In this document: positions 24,046 through 31,492 of the stretch, one piece after another
How the letters are laid out: each line of letters opens with the position of its first letter
Numbering within the stretch: position 1 is the stretch's first letter
From: an uncultured Clostridia bacterium
GTDB taxonomy: Bacteria > Bacillota > Clostridia > TANB77 > CAG-508
Reading direction: 5' to 3'
Length of the DNA stretch: 41,102 nt
NCBI GenBank assembly: GCA_944387545.1
Contig: CALXFE010000014.1
Span: 1-41,102 of the forward strand
Notes under the pieces: model-generated
What the model saw: the letters and a program-made list of their open reading frames with translations, nothing else
The model's database searches: none
Told to the model about the DNA's origin: nothing
Position numbers and translations under genes: made by a program

Positions 24046-24080
24046 AAAATGAACTTTAAGGACTGTCCCTAAAGTTCACA
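24046..24080 (-). terminator. Terminator after the alpha/beta hydrolase gene
   Basis: TGAACTTTAAGGAC (24050-24063) pairs with GTCCCTAAAGTTCA (24065-24078) with one mismatch, a stem of about 14 bases. On the minus strand TTTTC follows. Its centre GGGACAGTCC resembles, but is not the same as, the GGGGACG family. Confidence 0.85.
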
Positions 24081-24095
24081 CACTAATTTTTATAT

Positions 24096-25082
24096 TTATT
24101 TCAAATTTTTTTTGAAAAATTCTTCCATTTTATTAAAAGGAATGATATCTACTTTGTCATATAAGTCTGTATGAACAGCATTTGGAATAATCATTAACTC
24201 TTTATTATCTGTATATTTACTGTTTTCGGTCATATGTTTAAATGCATCTTTACTAAAATAGCAAGAATGTGCTTTTTCTCCATGAATGATTAAAACTGCA
24301 TTTCGAATTTCATGACTATATTGTAAGATTGGCATATTGATAAAAGATAATGAAGATGTCATATTCCATCCATCATTTGAATTTAGTGATCTTTTATGAT
24401 ATCCACGTTTTGTTTTATAATAATCATAATAATCTTTTACATAAAAAGGTGCATCTTCTGGAAGCGGATCTACCACACCACCTGCTCTTTTATAAGTTCC
24501 ATTTTTGTAATCTTCTATTCTTTGTGCATTTAAACTTTTCTTTAATTCATAACGTGCATTTTCATCCATACTATCAAAATATCCATTTGCATTGACACGA
24601 CTCATGTCATACATGGTCGAAGCAACAGTTGCTTTGATTCTGGTATCGATTGCCGCTGCATTTAAAGCCATTCCGCCCCAACCACAAATTCCGATAATTC
24701 CAATTTTTTCTGGATCAACATTTTCTTGTACAGATAAAAAGTCTACTGCTGCTGAAAAATCTTCTGTGTTGATATCTGGAGATGCTACATAACGAGGTGT
24801 TCCTCCACTTTCTCCTGTAAAAGATGGGTCAAATGCAATTGTTAAAAAACCTCTTTCTGCCATGTTTATAGCATATAGTCCTGATGCTTGTTCTTTTACT
24901 GCTCCAAAAGGTCCACATATAGCAATTGCTGGTAATTTTCCTTGTGCGTCTTTTGACTCATATAAATCTGCTGCTAATGTGATTCCATAACGATTATGAA
25001 ATGTTACCTTTCTATGATTTACTTTTTCACTTTTTGGGAATGTTTTATCCCATTCTTGTGTTAAATTTAATGTTTCTTCCAT
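24096..25082 (-). CDS. Alpha/beta hydrolase, dienelactone hydrolase-like
   Basis: This 328-residue protein has the alpha/beta-hydrolase fold: a strand and oxyanion region (LPAIAICGPFGAVKEQ, about residues 49-64), a nucleophile elbow reading GIIGICGWGGMALNAAA, an acid after AVLIIHGEKAH, and the catalytic His in NAVHTDLYD near 308. The elbow carries Cys instead of the usual Ser, as in dienelactone hydrolase, so the substrate may not be a simple ester. YcjY-like proteins are the closest family I recognise. It ends the cluster transcribed away from the LysR gene, after a 148-base gap that contains an AAGGTT/AACCTT hairpin and may hold its own promoter. Confidence 0.87.
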   Translation of the reverse strand: MEETLNLTQEWDKTFPKSEKVNHRKVTFHNRYGITLAADLYESKDAQGKLPAIAICGPFGAVKEQASGLYAINMAERGFLTIAFDPSFTGESGGTPRYVASPDINTEDFSAAVDFLSVQENVDPEKIGIIGICGWGGMALNAAAIDTRIKATVASTMYDMSRVNANGYFDSMDENARYELKKSLNAQRIEDYKNGTYKRAGGVVDPLPEDAPFYVKDYYDYYKTKRGYHKRSLNSNDGWNMTSSLSFINMPILQYSHEIRNAVLIIHGEKAHSCYFSKDAFKHMTENSKYTDNKELMIIPNAVHTDLYDKVDIIPFNKMEEFFKKNLK

Positions 25083-25230
25083 ATTCTTACCTTCCTTGTA
25101 TAATATATTTAGGTTTTTAAAAGGTTACCCATAAACCTTGATATTCAATTATATCTTTCTTTCTATTTTTTAGCATGCTATAATGAATATTTTAAAGAAA
25201 AAGTGCAATCTTGTACAGATATATTTCTTG

Positions 25231-25860
25231 TTAATTAGCAAGTTCAAATGTGATGGTGACATCTCCTCTACCTAATTCAGAAATAAACCCATTCCTATCA
25301 TCTACTTTTCCTAAATCTGTATAACTATATGATGTGTTAAAACTATCATAAAATACAACTAAACAATTATTTCCATATAATTTTATATCTCCTGCATTGA
25401 TTCTTCTTGGGTTACTGCTATTAGTTACTAGGCTTGAATCCAAATAATGATATTTTTCATTTGCATTTAAATCACTCATATGTAATGTCATTGGAAACAT
25501 TGAAATGAGCTCTTTTACTGTTTCATTGTTATTTAAAGTTGCACTAAATGTTTTATTATTTACAATCAGATTTATCTTAATATCTTCACTTTGATTATTC
25601 ATATTCTCACTTCCTTCCATCAAATTTTCTTCATTATTTATTACGGAATTTTCTAAATTATTTTGTTCTATACTCTCTGAATTTTGACTTTCATTCGTAA
25701 TTATATCATTAGCATTATTAATATTTGCAGAATTTTGTGTGTTTATTTCGTTTAAATTTTTATTCTCATTTGAGTTCATCATTTTTAAAATCATTAATAT
25801 TACTAGTAAAAGTAAAATTGCAAGAAACATAAATATGGCTACTATTTTTTTCTTTTTCAT
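25231..25860 (-). CDS. Membrane-anchored cyclophilin-like protein
   Basis: The 209-residue protein has an N-terminal membrane helix (about residues 5-27), an Asn/Glu-rich linker of about 70 residues, and a cyclophilin-like beta-barrel domain (about 95-209). The domain has the typical pieces FSATLNNNETVKELISMFP, LHMSDLNANEKYHYL, INAGDIKLYGNNCLVVFY and SYSYTDLGKVDD. Family members fold like cyclophilin but generally lack proline-isomerase residues; activity is unknown. It is probably held outside the membrane. The aldo-keto reductase gene 50 bases upstream also has an N-terminal anchor, so the two may act together at the cell surface. Confidence 0.85.
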   Translation of the reverse strand: MKKKKIVAIFMFLAILLLLVILMILKMMNSNENKNLNEINTQNSANINNANDIITNESQNSESIEQNNLENSVINNEENLMEGSENMNNQSEDIKINLIVNNKTFSATLNNNETVKELISMFPMTLHMSDLNANEKYHYLDSSLVTNSSNPRRINAGDIKLYGNNCLVVFYDSFNTSYSYTDLGKVDDRNGFISELGRGDVTITFELAN

Positions 25861-25910
25861 ATTTTATTATTCCTTTCTTTATTATTATAAATTTAATTAA
25901 AAATATCTTT

Positions 25911-26912
25911 TTAATACCAGTCATGTTTCTCATCACGATTTAAACTTTCCATTAATTGCATTTCTTCTTCTGTTAATGCAAAATCATAAATTTCTGTGTT
26001 TTCTTTTATATGTTCCGGATTGCTTGAACCTGGGATAACAACAACACCTCTTTGTAAATTCCATCTTAGAATTACTTGGGCTGGTGTTACATTATGATTT
26101 TGGGCAATCTCTACTATTGTTTCATCATTTAGTAATTCACTGGTATGCCCTCTTCCTCCAAATGGATACCATCCTTCCATTACAATTCCTTTACTTTGAA
26201 TATATGGTACAACATCTAATTCCTGATAATATGGGTGAATTTCATTTTGTACAACGGCTGGCATAATTGTAATTTGTAATAAAAATTCTTCTAGTTCCTC
26301 TATATACCAATTTGATAATCCGATAGAACGCACTTTTCCTTCTTGAACAGCTTGTTCCATTGCTTTATATGCTTTTACATCATTTTCTCCTGGATGATGT
26401 AGCAATAACAAATCAATATATCCTACATCTAATGTTTCCAATGCTAGGTCAATTGCAGATTCTGGATCATCATATTGGTTTGGATATAATTTGGTTGTAA
26501 TAAAAATTTCTTCTCTTGGAATATCAGAATCTCTAACTGCTCTTCCTATTTCTTCTTCATTATGATACATATAAGCTGTATCAATCAATCTAACACCCGA
26601 ATTTAAAGCACTTGTTATGGAATTATAACATTCTTCTCCTGTCAAACTATACGTTCCAATTCCATTTAAAGGCATTTCATATCCACTATTTAAAGTAACT
26701 ATTTTAGAATCAAAGTTAAATATTTTCATATCCTTCATATCATATTCTTTATTTTGTAAATTCTCGTTATTCTCATTCATATTTACCACCTCTTGACGTA
26801 TTTTTTCTTCACTATTTTTGTTTGCCCTGCTAAAAAATAAATATCCTGTAATACTAAGTAAGATACATACAATGATGATAATCGTAATTATTCCCCAAAT
26901 TCTTCTTTTCAT
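25911..26912 (-). CDS. Membrane-anchored aldo-keto reductase
   Basis: This 333-residue NAD(P)H-dependent carbonyl reductase has an N-terminal extension with a membrane helix (about residues 5-28) and a polar linker before the TIM barrel starts near 60. The catalytic tetrad is present: Asp and Tyr in RLIDTAYMYHNEEEIG, Lys in FITTKLYPNQYD, and His in LLLLHHPGE. The cofactor region near the C-terminus reads VVIPGSSNPEHIKEN. Aldo-keto reductases are normally cytosolic and unanchored; here the helix carries few flanking positive charges beyond MKRR, which would leave the enzyme outside the cell, where NADPH is scarce. GGAGG precedes the ATG, and it follows the small helical protein gene by 11 bases. 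Confidence 0.9.
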   Translation of the reverse strand: MKRRIWGIITIIIIVCILLSITGYLFFSRANKNSEEKIRQEVVNMNENNENLQNKEYDMKDMKIFNFDSKIVTLNSGYEMPLNGIGTYSLTGEECYNSITSALNSGVRLIDTAYMYHNEEEIGRAVRDSDIPREEIFITTKLYPNQYDDPESAIDLALETLDVGYIDLLLLHHPGENDVKAYKAMEQAVQEGKVRSIGLSNWYIEELEEFLLQITIMPAVVQNEIHPYYQELDVVPYIQSKGIVMEGWYPFGGRGHTSELLNDETIVEIAQNHNVTPAQVILRWNLQRGVVVIPGSSNPEHIKENTEIYDFALTEEEMQLMESLNRDEKHDWY

Positions 26913-26923
26913 ATGTTCCTCCT

Positions 26924-27160
26924 TTATAAATTTTCTTTTTTTAAATTTACAATTAGATAGTCTAATATATCAATCTCCTTTTGTTGTTTATGTATATTAT
27001 TTAATAATGTATTTCTATATTTTCTAAGCAGTATAAAGATTTGGTCAAATTGTTTTTTATCTAATAAATCAAAAAATTTGTCTATGATTTTTTGATTACA
27101 GCCTGCATCCTGTAAATTTTGAGTCAATGCCTCTTTTTTATCTTCATCTTCATTTATCAT
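26924..27160 (-). CDS. Small helical protein, 78 aa, LysR-linked cluster
   Basis: An all-helical protein starting MINEDEDKKEALTQNL. Its second half (LLRKYRNTLLNNIHKQQKEI, then DILDYLIVNL) has regular heptads that suggest a coiled coil, resembling the dimer helix of MerR regulators without their DNA-binding part. I chose the ATG at 27160, 7 bases after AAAGGG; two nearby upstream ATGs are badly spaced. It is the first gene of the cluster divergent from the LysR gene. I recall similar small proteins near aldo-keto reductase and cyclophilin-like genes in gut Clostridia, but no function. Confidence 0.7.
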   Translation of the reverse strand: MINEDEDKKEALTQNLQDAGCNQKIIDKFFDLLDKKQFDQIFILLRKYRNTLLNNIHKQQKEIDILDYLIVNLKKENL

Positions 27161-27258
27161 ATTCATACCCTTTCTTATCATTCAGATTCTTATATTCGTA
27201 TAAAAATTGTCAAGCAGTTTTACACATATAACAAGATTATTTTTCTTATTTCATGTTA

Positions 27259-27288
27259 ATTATACTCCGTTATTTTAAAAATAGCCAA
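27259..27288 (-). promoter_or_regulatory. Promoter of the reductase/hydrolase cluster
   Basis: TTGGCT (27283-27288), an 18-base spacer and TATAAT (27259-27264) on the minus strand. The leader to the small protein's ATG is about 90 bases. Confidence 0.65.
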
Positions 27289-27314
27289 TACTTATTTTGC
27301 ATAGTTTATCATAG

Positions 27315-27343
27315 TTGACAGGAATGATAAAACAAATTATAAT
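27315..27343 (+). promoter_or_regulatory. Consensus sigma-A promoter of the LysR gene
   Basis: Perfect TTGACA (27315-27320), a 17-base spacer and perfect TATAAT (27338-27343). A direct repeat CATAG-N5-CATAG (27299-27313 region) lies just upstream, between the two divergent promoters, where LysR proteins usually bind. Confidence 0.88.
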
Positions 27344-27394
27344 TATTGTAAATTTTAGGAACAATTTTTTAAATTCGTATAGGAGGAATTTACT

Positions 27395-28288
27395 ATGGAA
27401 CTAAGAGTTTTACGATATTTCTTAGAGGTTGCAAGAGAAGAAAATATTACAGCAGCTGCTGAGGCTTTGCATATAACCCAACCTACACTTTCTAAACAAT
27501 TAATGGAGTTGGAAGATGAAATTGGAAAAAAATTATTTATCAGAGGCAAAAGAAGAATCACTTTAACAGAAGATGGTATTCTTCTTCGTAAAAGAGCTAG
27601 CGAAATTATTGAATTAGTCGAAAAAACAGAATCTGAATTAAAAAAATCTGATGAAATTATCGTTGGAGATGTCTATATTGGTGCTGCTGAAACAGATGCT
27701 ATGAAAGATATTGCTAAAATATGTACAAATTTGCAAAAAAAATATCCTCATATCCATTATCATTTATTTAGTGGAAATAGTGAAGATGTTATAGAAAAAT
27801 TGGATAAAGGTCTTATTGATTTTGGTATCCTTTTTGAACCTTCTGATATAAAAAAATACAATTATATCAAATTACCTGCCTATAATACTTGGGGACTTTT
27901 AATGAGAAAAGATAGTCCATTAGCAACACTTACTAATATAACACCTGATACACTTTTAAATGTTCCTTTAATTTGTTCTAAACAAGCTCTTGATAATAAT
28001 GAGCTTGCTGGTTGGTTTGGTTACAACATAGAAAAGTTAAATATTGTTGCAACATATAATTTGATTTATAATGCTTCTTTTTTTGTTGAAGAAGGATTTG
28101 GAAGTGCTTTAACTCTTGATAAGTTAGTTAGTATGACAGAAGATAATAACTTATGCTTTAAACCTCTTACCCCTAATTTAAAAACAAATTTGGTCATGGT
28201 TTGGAAAAAATATCAGGTATTTTCTAAGGCTTCTGAAACCTTTTTAAATGAATTGCAAAAAGAATTACAGCATAAATATCCTATATAA
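27395..28288 (+). CDS. LysR-family transcriptional regulator
   Basis: The 297-residue regulator has an N-terminal winged helix-turn-helix (about residues 1-62): LRYFLEVAREENITAAAEAL, then HITQPTLSKQLMELEDEIG and LFIRGKRRITLTEDG. A linker helix and a two-lobed effector domain (about 90-290) follow. LysR proteins usually control the divergent neighbour and themselves in response to a small molecule; here the divergent cluster encodes a small helical protein, a reductase, a cyclophilin-like protein and a hydrolase. The ligand is not predictable. AGGAGG lies 8 bases before the ATG. It ends at a compact terminator. Confidence 0.94.
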   Translation: MELRVLRYFLEVAREENITAAAEALHITQPTLSKQLMELEDEIGKKLFIRGKRRITLTEDGILLRKRASEIIELVEKTESELKKSDEIIVGDVYIGAAETDAMKDIAKICTNLQKKYPHIHYHLFSGNSEDVIEKLDKGLIDFGILFEPSDIKKYNYIKLPAYNTWGLLMRKDSPLATLTNITPDTLLNVPLICSKQALDNNELAGWFGYNIEKLNIVATYNLIYNASFFVEEGFGSALTLDKLVSMTEDNNLCFKPLTPNLKTNLVMVWKKYQVFSKASETFLNELQKELQHKYPI

Positions 28289-28293
28289 CATGT

Positions 28294-28320
28294 AAAAGGT
28301 AGTCTTTGACTACCTTTTAT
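28294..28320 (+). terminator. Terminator after the LysR gene
   Basis: AAAAGGTAGTC (28294-28304) pairs perfectly with GACTACCTTTT (28308-28318) over a 3-base loop, starting 6 bases past the stop. Confidence 0.9.
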
Positions 28321-28342
28321 ATCATTTCACTTAATTTTATAT

Positions 28343-28554
28343 TTACGCCTCTTTTAATATCCATTTAATTCCTTTTGCCATTTTCAAATCTGTTTCATGA
28401 AAATGATTTCTTTGATTAATTCCTGTATATATTCATCTGCTCTTCCTTCTTCCTCATTATAGGCATGTAATATAACAACTGGTAATTCCTTTATATCTGT
28501 TTTCGGATATTGTATACTTACCTGTTTATGGTTGATGTTTAATTCTTTTATCAT
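28343..28554 (-). pseudogene. Remnant of a small alpha/beta-hydrolase (esterase-like) gene
   Basis: Two pieces of one protein remain. The 5' piece starts at 28554 (MIKELNINHKQVSIQYPK, then ELPVVILHAYNEEEGRADEY) and resembles the N-terminus of clostridial esterase-like hydrolases. The 3' piece, in another frame and ending at 28345-28343, reads TGINQRNHFHETDLKMAKG then IKWILKEA, like the C-terminal end with the His region. The roughly 150-residue middle is missing and the junction is out of frame. The start overlaps the stop of the upstream MmcQ-type gene (ATGA), so the intact gene was once translationally coupled to it. No CGG is at this break, so it looks like ordinary decay. Confidence 0.6.
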
Positions 28555-29576
28555 TTTTTATTTAACTCCTTACTTAATTTACTTGTAATACTTCTTGGTC
28601 CTCTAATAGCATTTACACCATACTTTTTCAATGCTTCAAATGAAAATTCTTCTTTATCATATCGTTTTAATAATTTTAGTTTCATAATTTGTGTGATAGA
28701 TAAATTTTCATCTTGATATGTATAAGGTATATCTGTTTCTACAGCTATACATTTGAATAATATAGCAGAAATAGGTTGTGCCACATATAAATACACTATA
28801 TCCCCTTTTTGTATATGATTCGATTGCTTCCATGTAATAGTATCTGTATCATCAAAAGCATGGACAACATCATAATATTTGGGGGTTGCTAGAACAAGCC
28901 ATTCCCCTTTTACATTTAATGCTTCATAACTGATATCTACTAATTTCATAATTTTCTCGTCTGACAATGTATCATCTAATATAATACTTACCCAACTTTT
29001 TTTACTTAAATGATAAGATGGATAAATGCCTTTTTGTTTTAAGTATGTTGGTACTTCATCATCTAATTTTACATTTAATACTTCTACTTCTCCTTTTTCT
29101 TTTGGAATGATTTTACTCTTGTCAATATTCATAATAATACCAAAGCATTTCTGGCTCCTTGCATTTCTAAAAACACCATAATTTGGAAACTTTTCCCACA
29201 AAAATTCTGGAATCACATGGTATTTTTCTTTTATTAATTTTGTTATTCTGTTTGATTGTTCATAAATAAAATATTCTTTTTCAAAACAATTATTGGCTAT
29301 ATCTTTTAAAATCTTTATATATTCTTCTTTTACAGTATTTACAAATTCTCCTATAGAATCTTCTACACGAAAATTGGTATATTCTTCTTCTATATCTAAG
29401 TCATATACTTTTCCTTGTATGTTTCCATTCAAATCTATATAAATATCTGCTCTAAATGTGTCTTTCATAAAATTTTTGCTATAATGATAGTCTTCATTTT
29501 CTTTTATAAATCCATAAGGTATTAATTTTTCTTTATTTAATTTCATTCTTTTAAAGATTTTTTCTTCTATATTCAA
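28551..29576 (-). CDS. MmcQ/YjbR-type protein fused to an EVE/PUA-like domain
   Basis: This 341-residue protein has two parts. Residues 1 to about 220 match the MmcQ/YjbR family: IEEKIFKRMKLNKEKL, GKVYDLDIEEEYTNFRVED, IPEFLWEKFPNYGVFRN, FGIIMNIDKSKIIP and the cyanobacterial-phenazine-like fold SWVSIILDDTLSDEKIM. Residues about 227-341 (GEWLVLATPKYYDVVHAF, then GDIVYLYVAQPISAILFKC) resemble EVE/PUA-like domains that bind modified bases or RNA. The best start is a TTG at 29576, 9 bases after AAGGAA; a GTG at 29585 touches that site. Both domains have nucleic-acid associations, so a role in DNA or RNA modification defence is possible but unproven. Confidence 0.75.
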   Translation of the reverse strand: MNIEEKIFKRMKLNKEKLIPYGFIKENEDYHYSKNFMKDTFRADIYIDLNGNIQGKVYDLDIEEEYTNFRVEDSIGEFVNTVKEEYIKILKDIANNCFEKEYFIYEQSNRITKLIKEKYHVIPEFLWEKFPNYGVFRNARSQKCFGIIMNIDKSKIIPKEKGEVEVLNVKLDDEVPTYLKQKGIYPSYHLSKKSWVSIILDDTLSDEKIMKLVDISYEALNVKGEWLVLATPKYYDVVHAFDDTDTITWKQSNHIQKGDIVYLYVAQPISAILFKCIAVETDIPYTYQDENLSITQIMKLKLLKRYDKEEFSFEALKKYGVNAIRGPRSITSKLSKELNKK

Positions 29577-29626
29577 TGCTAACACTTCCTTGAAAAATTA
29601 TGATTTACAATATTATATTAGCACAA

Positions 29627-29658
29627 ATGAGAGCAACTCTCAATAGAGTTGCTCTCAT
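29627..29658. terminator. Perfect 14-bp hairpin between RhuM-Fic and MmcQ-type genes
   Basis: ATGAGAGCAACTCT (29627-29640) pairs exactly with AGAGTTGCTCTCAT (29645-29658) over a CAAT loop. It lies after the RhuM-Fic stop. T-rich tails are short on both strands. Confidence 0.8.
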
Positions 29659-29683
29659 TAATGTATCATCTATTTTATATTCT

Positions 29684-30631
29684 TTAATCAGTATTTAAAA
29701 AATTCATTACTAAATCAATTAATACTTCCTTCTCTTTTGGATTAGATTCAGCTATTAACAAAGTTAAGGCTGTTAATGTGTTATTATCAATTGTTTGTTT
29801 TCCATCTTTATATAAAATCCCGTAAAAGTTTAAAAAATATATAAATAATGTGGCTGCTATTCTTTTATTTCCATCAGCAAAGACATGGTTTTTAACTGTT
29901 AAATATAAGAAGTTTGCTGCTTTTTCTTCTATACTTTTATATATGTCTTGTCCTGCAAAGCTTTGATATATATTTCCAATAATAGATTCTAGTCCTTTAT
30001 CTCTTTCTACCGCAAATAATGTACTTTCTTCATTAAATCTAAGTTTATTTATAATATCAATACAATCACGATATTGGATTCTTCTTTCATCTATATTTCC
30101 TTTGATCTTCTTAAGTGTTCTATGGTCGTAATCATCTAGCAAATCTAATGCTTTTGAATAGTCTCCAATGACTTTTAAAATTTCTTTTGCATCATTGTTT
30201 TCTAATCTGTCTTCCATACGATTTGCAATATCAATTAGTTTTATTGTTTTTTCTAGATATTCTAATCTTTTTTGATTTACGGCATATCCTTTTAGCATAT
30301 AGTCTTTTAAAATTTTTGTTGCCCATTTTCTGAAAATAATTCCTTCTTGAGATTTTACTCGATAACCAACAGATATGATCATATCTAGATTATAATAGTT
30401 AGTAGGTTTATCAGCAAATTCGGAATTTCCGAATTTAGTCATCGTTTCTTCTTCTTTTAATTCTCCCTCTTTATAAATATTCCTAATGTGCTCATTAATT
30501 GTAGATTTTGCTTTTTTAAACAATTCTGACATTTGTGCTTGTGTAAGCCACACTGTTTCATCTTTTAAGTTTACTTCTAATTTTACACCTTGGTTTTCAA
30601 ATAAAATGATCTCATTTTTCTTTTCTTCCAT
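29684..30631 (-). CDS. RhuM/Fic-DOC fusion protein
   Basis: The 315-residue protein has an N-terminal RhuM-type (virulence RhuM/Bro-N-like DNA-binding) domain to about residue 130: VKLEVNLKDETVWLTQAQM, then LFKKAKSTINEHI, YYNLDMIISVGYRVKS and FRKWATKILKDYM. A linker follows, then a Fic/DOC domain (about 190-315) with the complete active-site motif HVFADGNKRIAA. Fic/DOC enzymes transfer AMP or phosphate to target proteins and can act as toxins; no separate antitoxin gene with the inhibitory motif is evident next to it. It has a perfect sigma-A promoter with a palindrome at the start site, which suggests autoregulation. It lies in a mobile-looking stretch beside an IS remnant. Confidence 0.9.
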   Translation of the reverse strand: MEEKKNEIILFENQGVKLEVNLKDETVWLTQAQMSELFKKAKSTINEHIRNIYKEGELKEEETMTKFGNSEFADKPTNYYNLDMIISVGYRVKSQEGIIFRKWATKILKDYMLKGYAVNQKRLEYLEKTIKLIDIANRMEDRLENNDAKEILKVIGDYSKALDLLDDYDHRTLKKIKGNIDERRIQYRDCIDIINKLRFNEESTLFAVERDKGLESIIGNIYQSFAGQDIYKSIEEKAANFLYLTVKNHVFADGNKRIAATLFIYFLNFYGILYKDGKQTIDNNTLTALTLLIAESNPKEKEVLIDLVMNFLNTD

Positions 30632-30689
30632 AAAACCACATCCTTTATAAAATTCAGTTTATCCAGATGTTTTTGATTATAAATATTGG

Positions 30690-30733
30690 CAAACTGTTGT
30701 TTGTATTATATGATATATTTATGGCTTTGTCAA
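30690..30733 (-). promoter_or_regulatory. Consensus promoter of RhuM-Fic with start-site palindrome
   Basis: Perfect TTGACA (30728-30733), a 17-base spacer and perfect TATAAT (30705-30710) on the minus strand. At the expected start site CAAAC-TGTT-GTTTG (30690-30703) forms a perfect 5-4-5 inverted repeat. Confidence 0.85.
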
Positions 30734-30741
30734 TCATTTTA

Positions 30742-30938
30742 TTAATAAGTTAAATCTTTTCCATATTTTTCAAGTATCTTCTTCGCATAAGAACATTCTG
30801 CAATAAGTTTTTTATTCTCTTTTTTGGCATTCTCCATAATACATTCTACCAACTTTCTTGCAATTCCTTGTCCTTGATAATGATTATCCACTTCTGTATG
30901 TGTTATATTCCAAATATGATACACTGGACATAAAGAGA
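30742..30938 (-). pseudogene. 5'-truncated GNAT acetyltransferase (YjdJ-like)
   Basis: The conserved C-terminal half remains: IWNITHTEVDNHYQGQGI, then ARKLVECIMENAKKEN, LIAECSYAKKILEKYGKDL. This matches the short YjdJ-type GNAT proteins (HTxVDxxxxGQGIAxKLV, then CSYAxxxxxK). The sequence upstream of about 30938 is transposase sequence in the opposite orientation, so the N-terminus and start codon have been lost. No plausible new start is present. The stop lies only a few bases from the RhuM-Fic promoter. Confidence 0.75.
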
Positions 30939-31334
30939 TATTTTGACGAGAATAATATATTTGGAGTAATAGCATATAGAAGATATCCACAAGGAGAAAC
31001 AGAAATCAGGAAATATGAATTTAAATATTTAAAAGATAATGATATATATGTATGTCCGAAAACAGGAGCAATATTACCATATACTGGGAAAATAGATAGA
31101 AATGGATATAAATACTATGAAAGCAAAGAAAATTGTTCAAATTGTCCACATATAAATAAATGTTGCAAAAAGCAAGGGTATAGAACAATAAGAAGATTAA
31201 TATGTGAAGAAATAAATGAAAGAGCGAGAGAACGAAGACTATCAAAACGAGGCAAAGAAATGTACAAACAGCTGATTTGTGCTGCCCAAAATATGAAAAA
31301 TATATCAATAAAACTAGAAAAAGTAATGGGATAA
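30930..31334 (+). mobile_element. Remnant of an IS1182-type transposase gene
   Basis: The plus strand encodes the C-terminal third of an IS1182-family (DDE_Tnp_1_6) transposase: the strand before the zinc-like motif reads YVCPKTGAILPYTG, then the Cys cluster ENCSNCPHINKCC, then RLSKRGKEMYKQ. The usual segment after KEMYK (with the DDE Glu, ERxFADAK) is missing, and the reading jumps to the C-terminal LICAAQNMKNIS. The 5' two-thirds are also gone, as are recognisable terminal repeats. So the element is decayed at both ends and internally and cannot move. The left edge lies in the acetyltransferase fragment near 30930-30940. Confidence 0.75.
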
Positions 31335-31413
31335 TCCCCATTATTTATTAAATTTCATGAAAATATATAAAATTCTAGAAAAATCCCAAAAACAAAATGG
31401 AAAAAATAAAAAA

Positions 31414-31457
31414 AGATTGTTGAACAAAATATTTTTTATATACTTTGTCAACAATCT
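31414..31457 (-). terminator. Second terminator after the P-type ATPase
   Basis: On the minus strand AGATTGTTGACAAA pairs with TTTGTTCAACAATCT with one bulge, followed by TTTTTTTATTTTTT, a strong intrinsic terminator. It could also be the end of the old IS. Confidence 0.8.
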
Positions 31458-31458
31458 G

Positions 31459-31492
31459 AAAAAACAATAGTAGAATAACTACTATTGTTTTT
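31459..31492 (-). terminator. First terminator, overlapping the ATPase stop
   Basis: AAAAAACAATAGTAG (31459-31473) pairs perfectly with CTACTATTGTTTTTT (31478-31492). On the minus strand a U-tract follows, and the stop codon lies in the 5' arm. Confidence 0.88.

Noticed and set aside
28343..28554. Counting the esterase break as another programmed frameshift
   Set aside because: A large internal part is missing and no CGG or slippery codon is present.
30418..30432. TTCGGAA inside RhuM-Fic as a third possible shift site
   Set aside because: It is read TTC-GGA, so CGG is not an in-frame codon and the protein continues normally.
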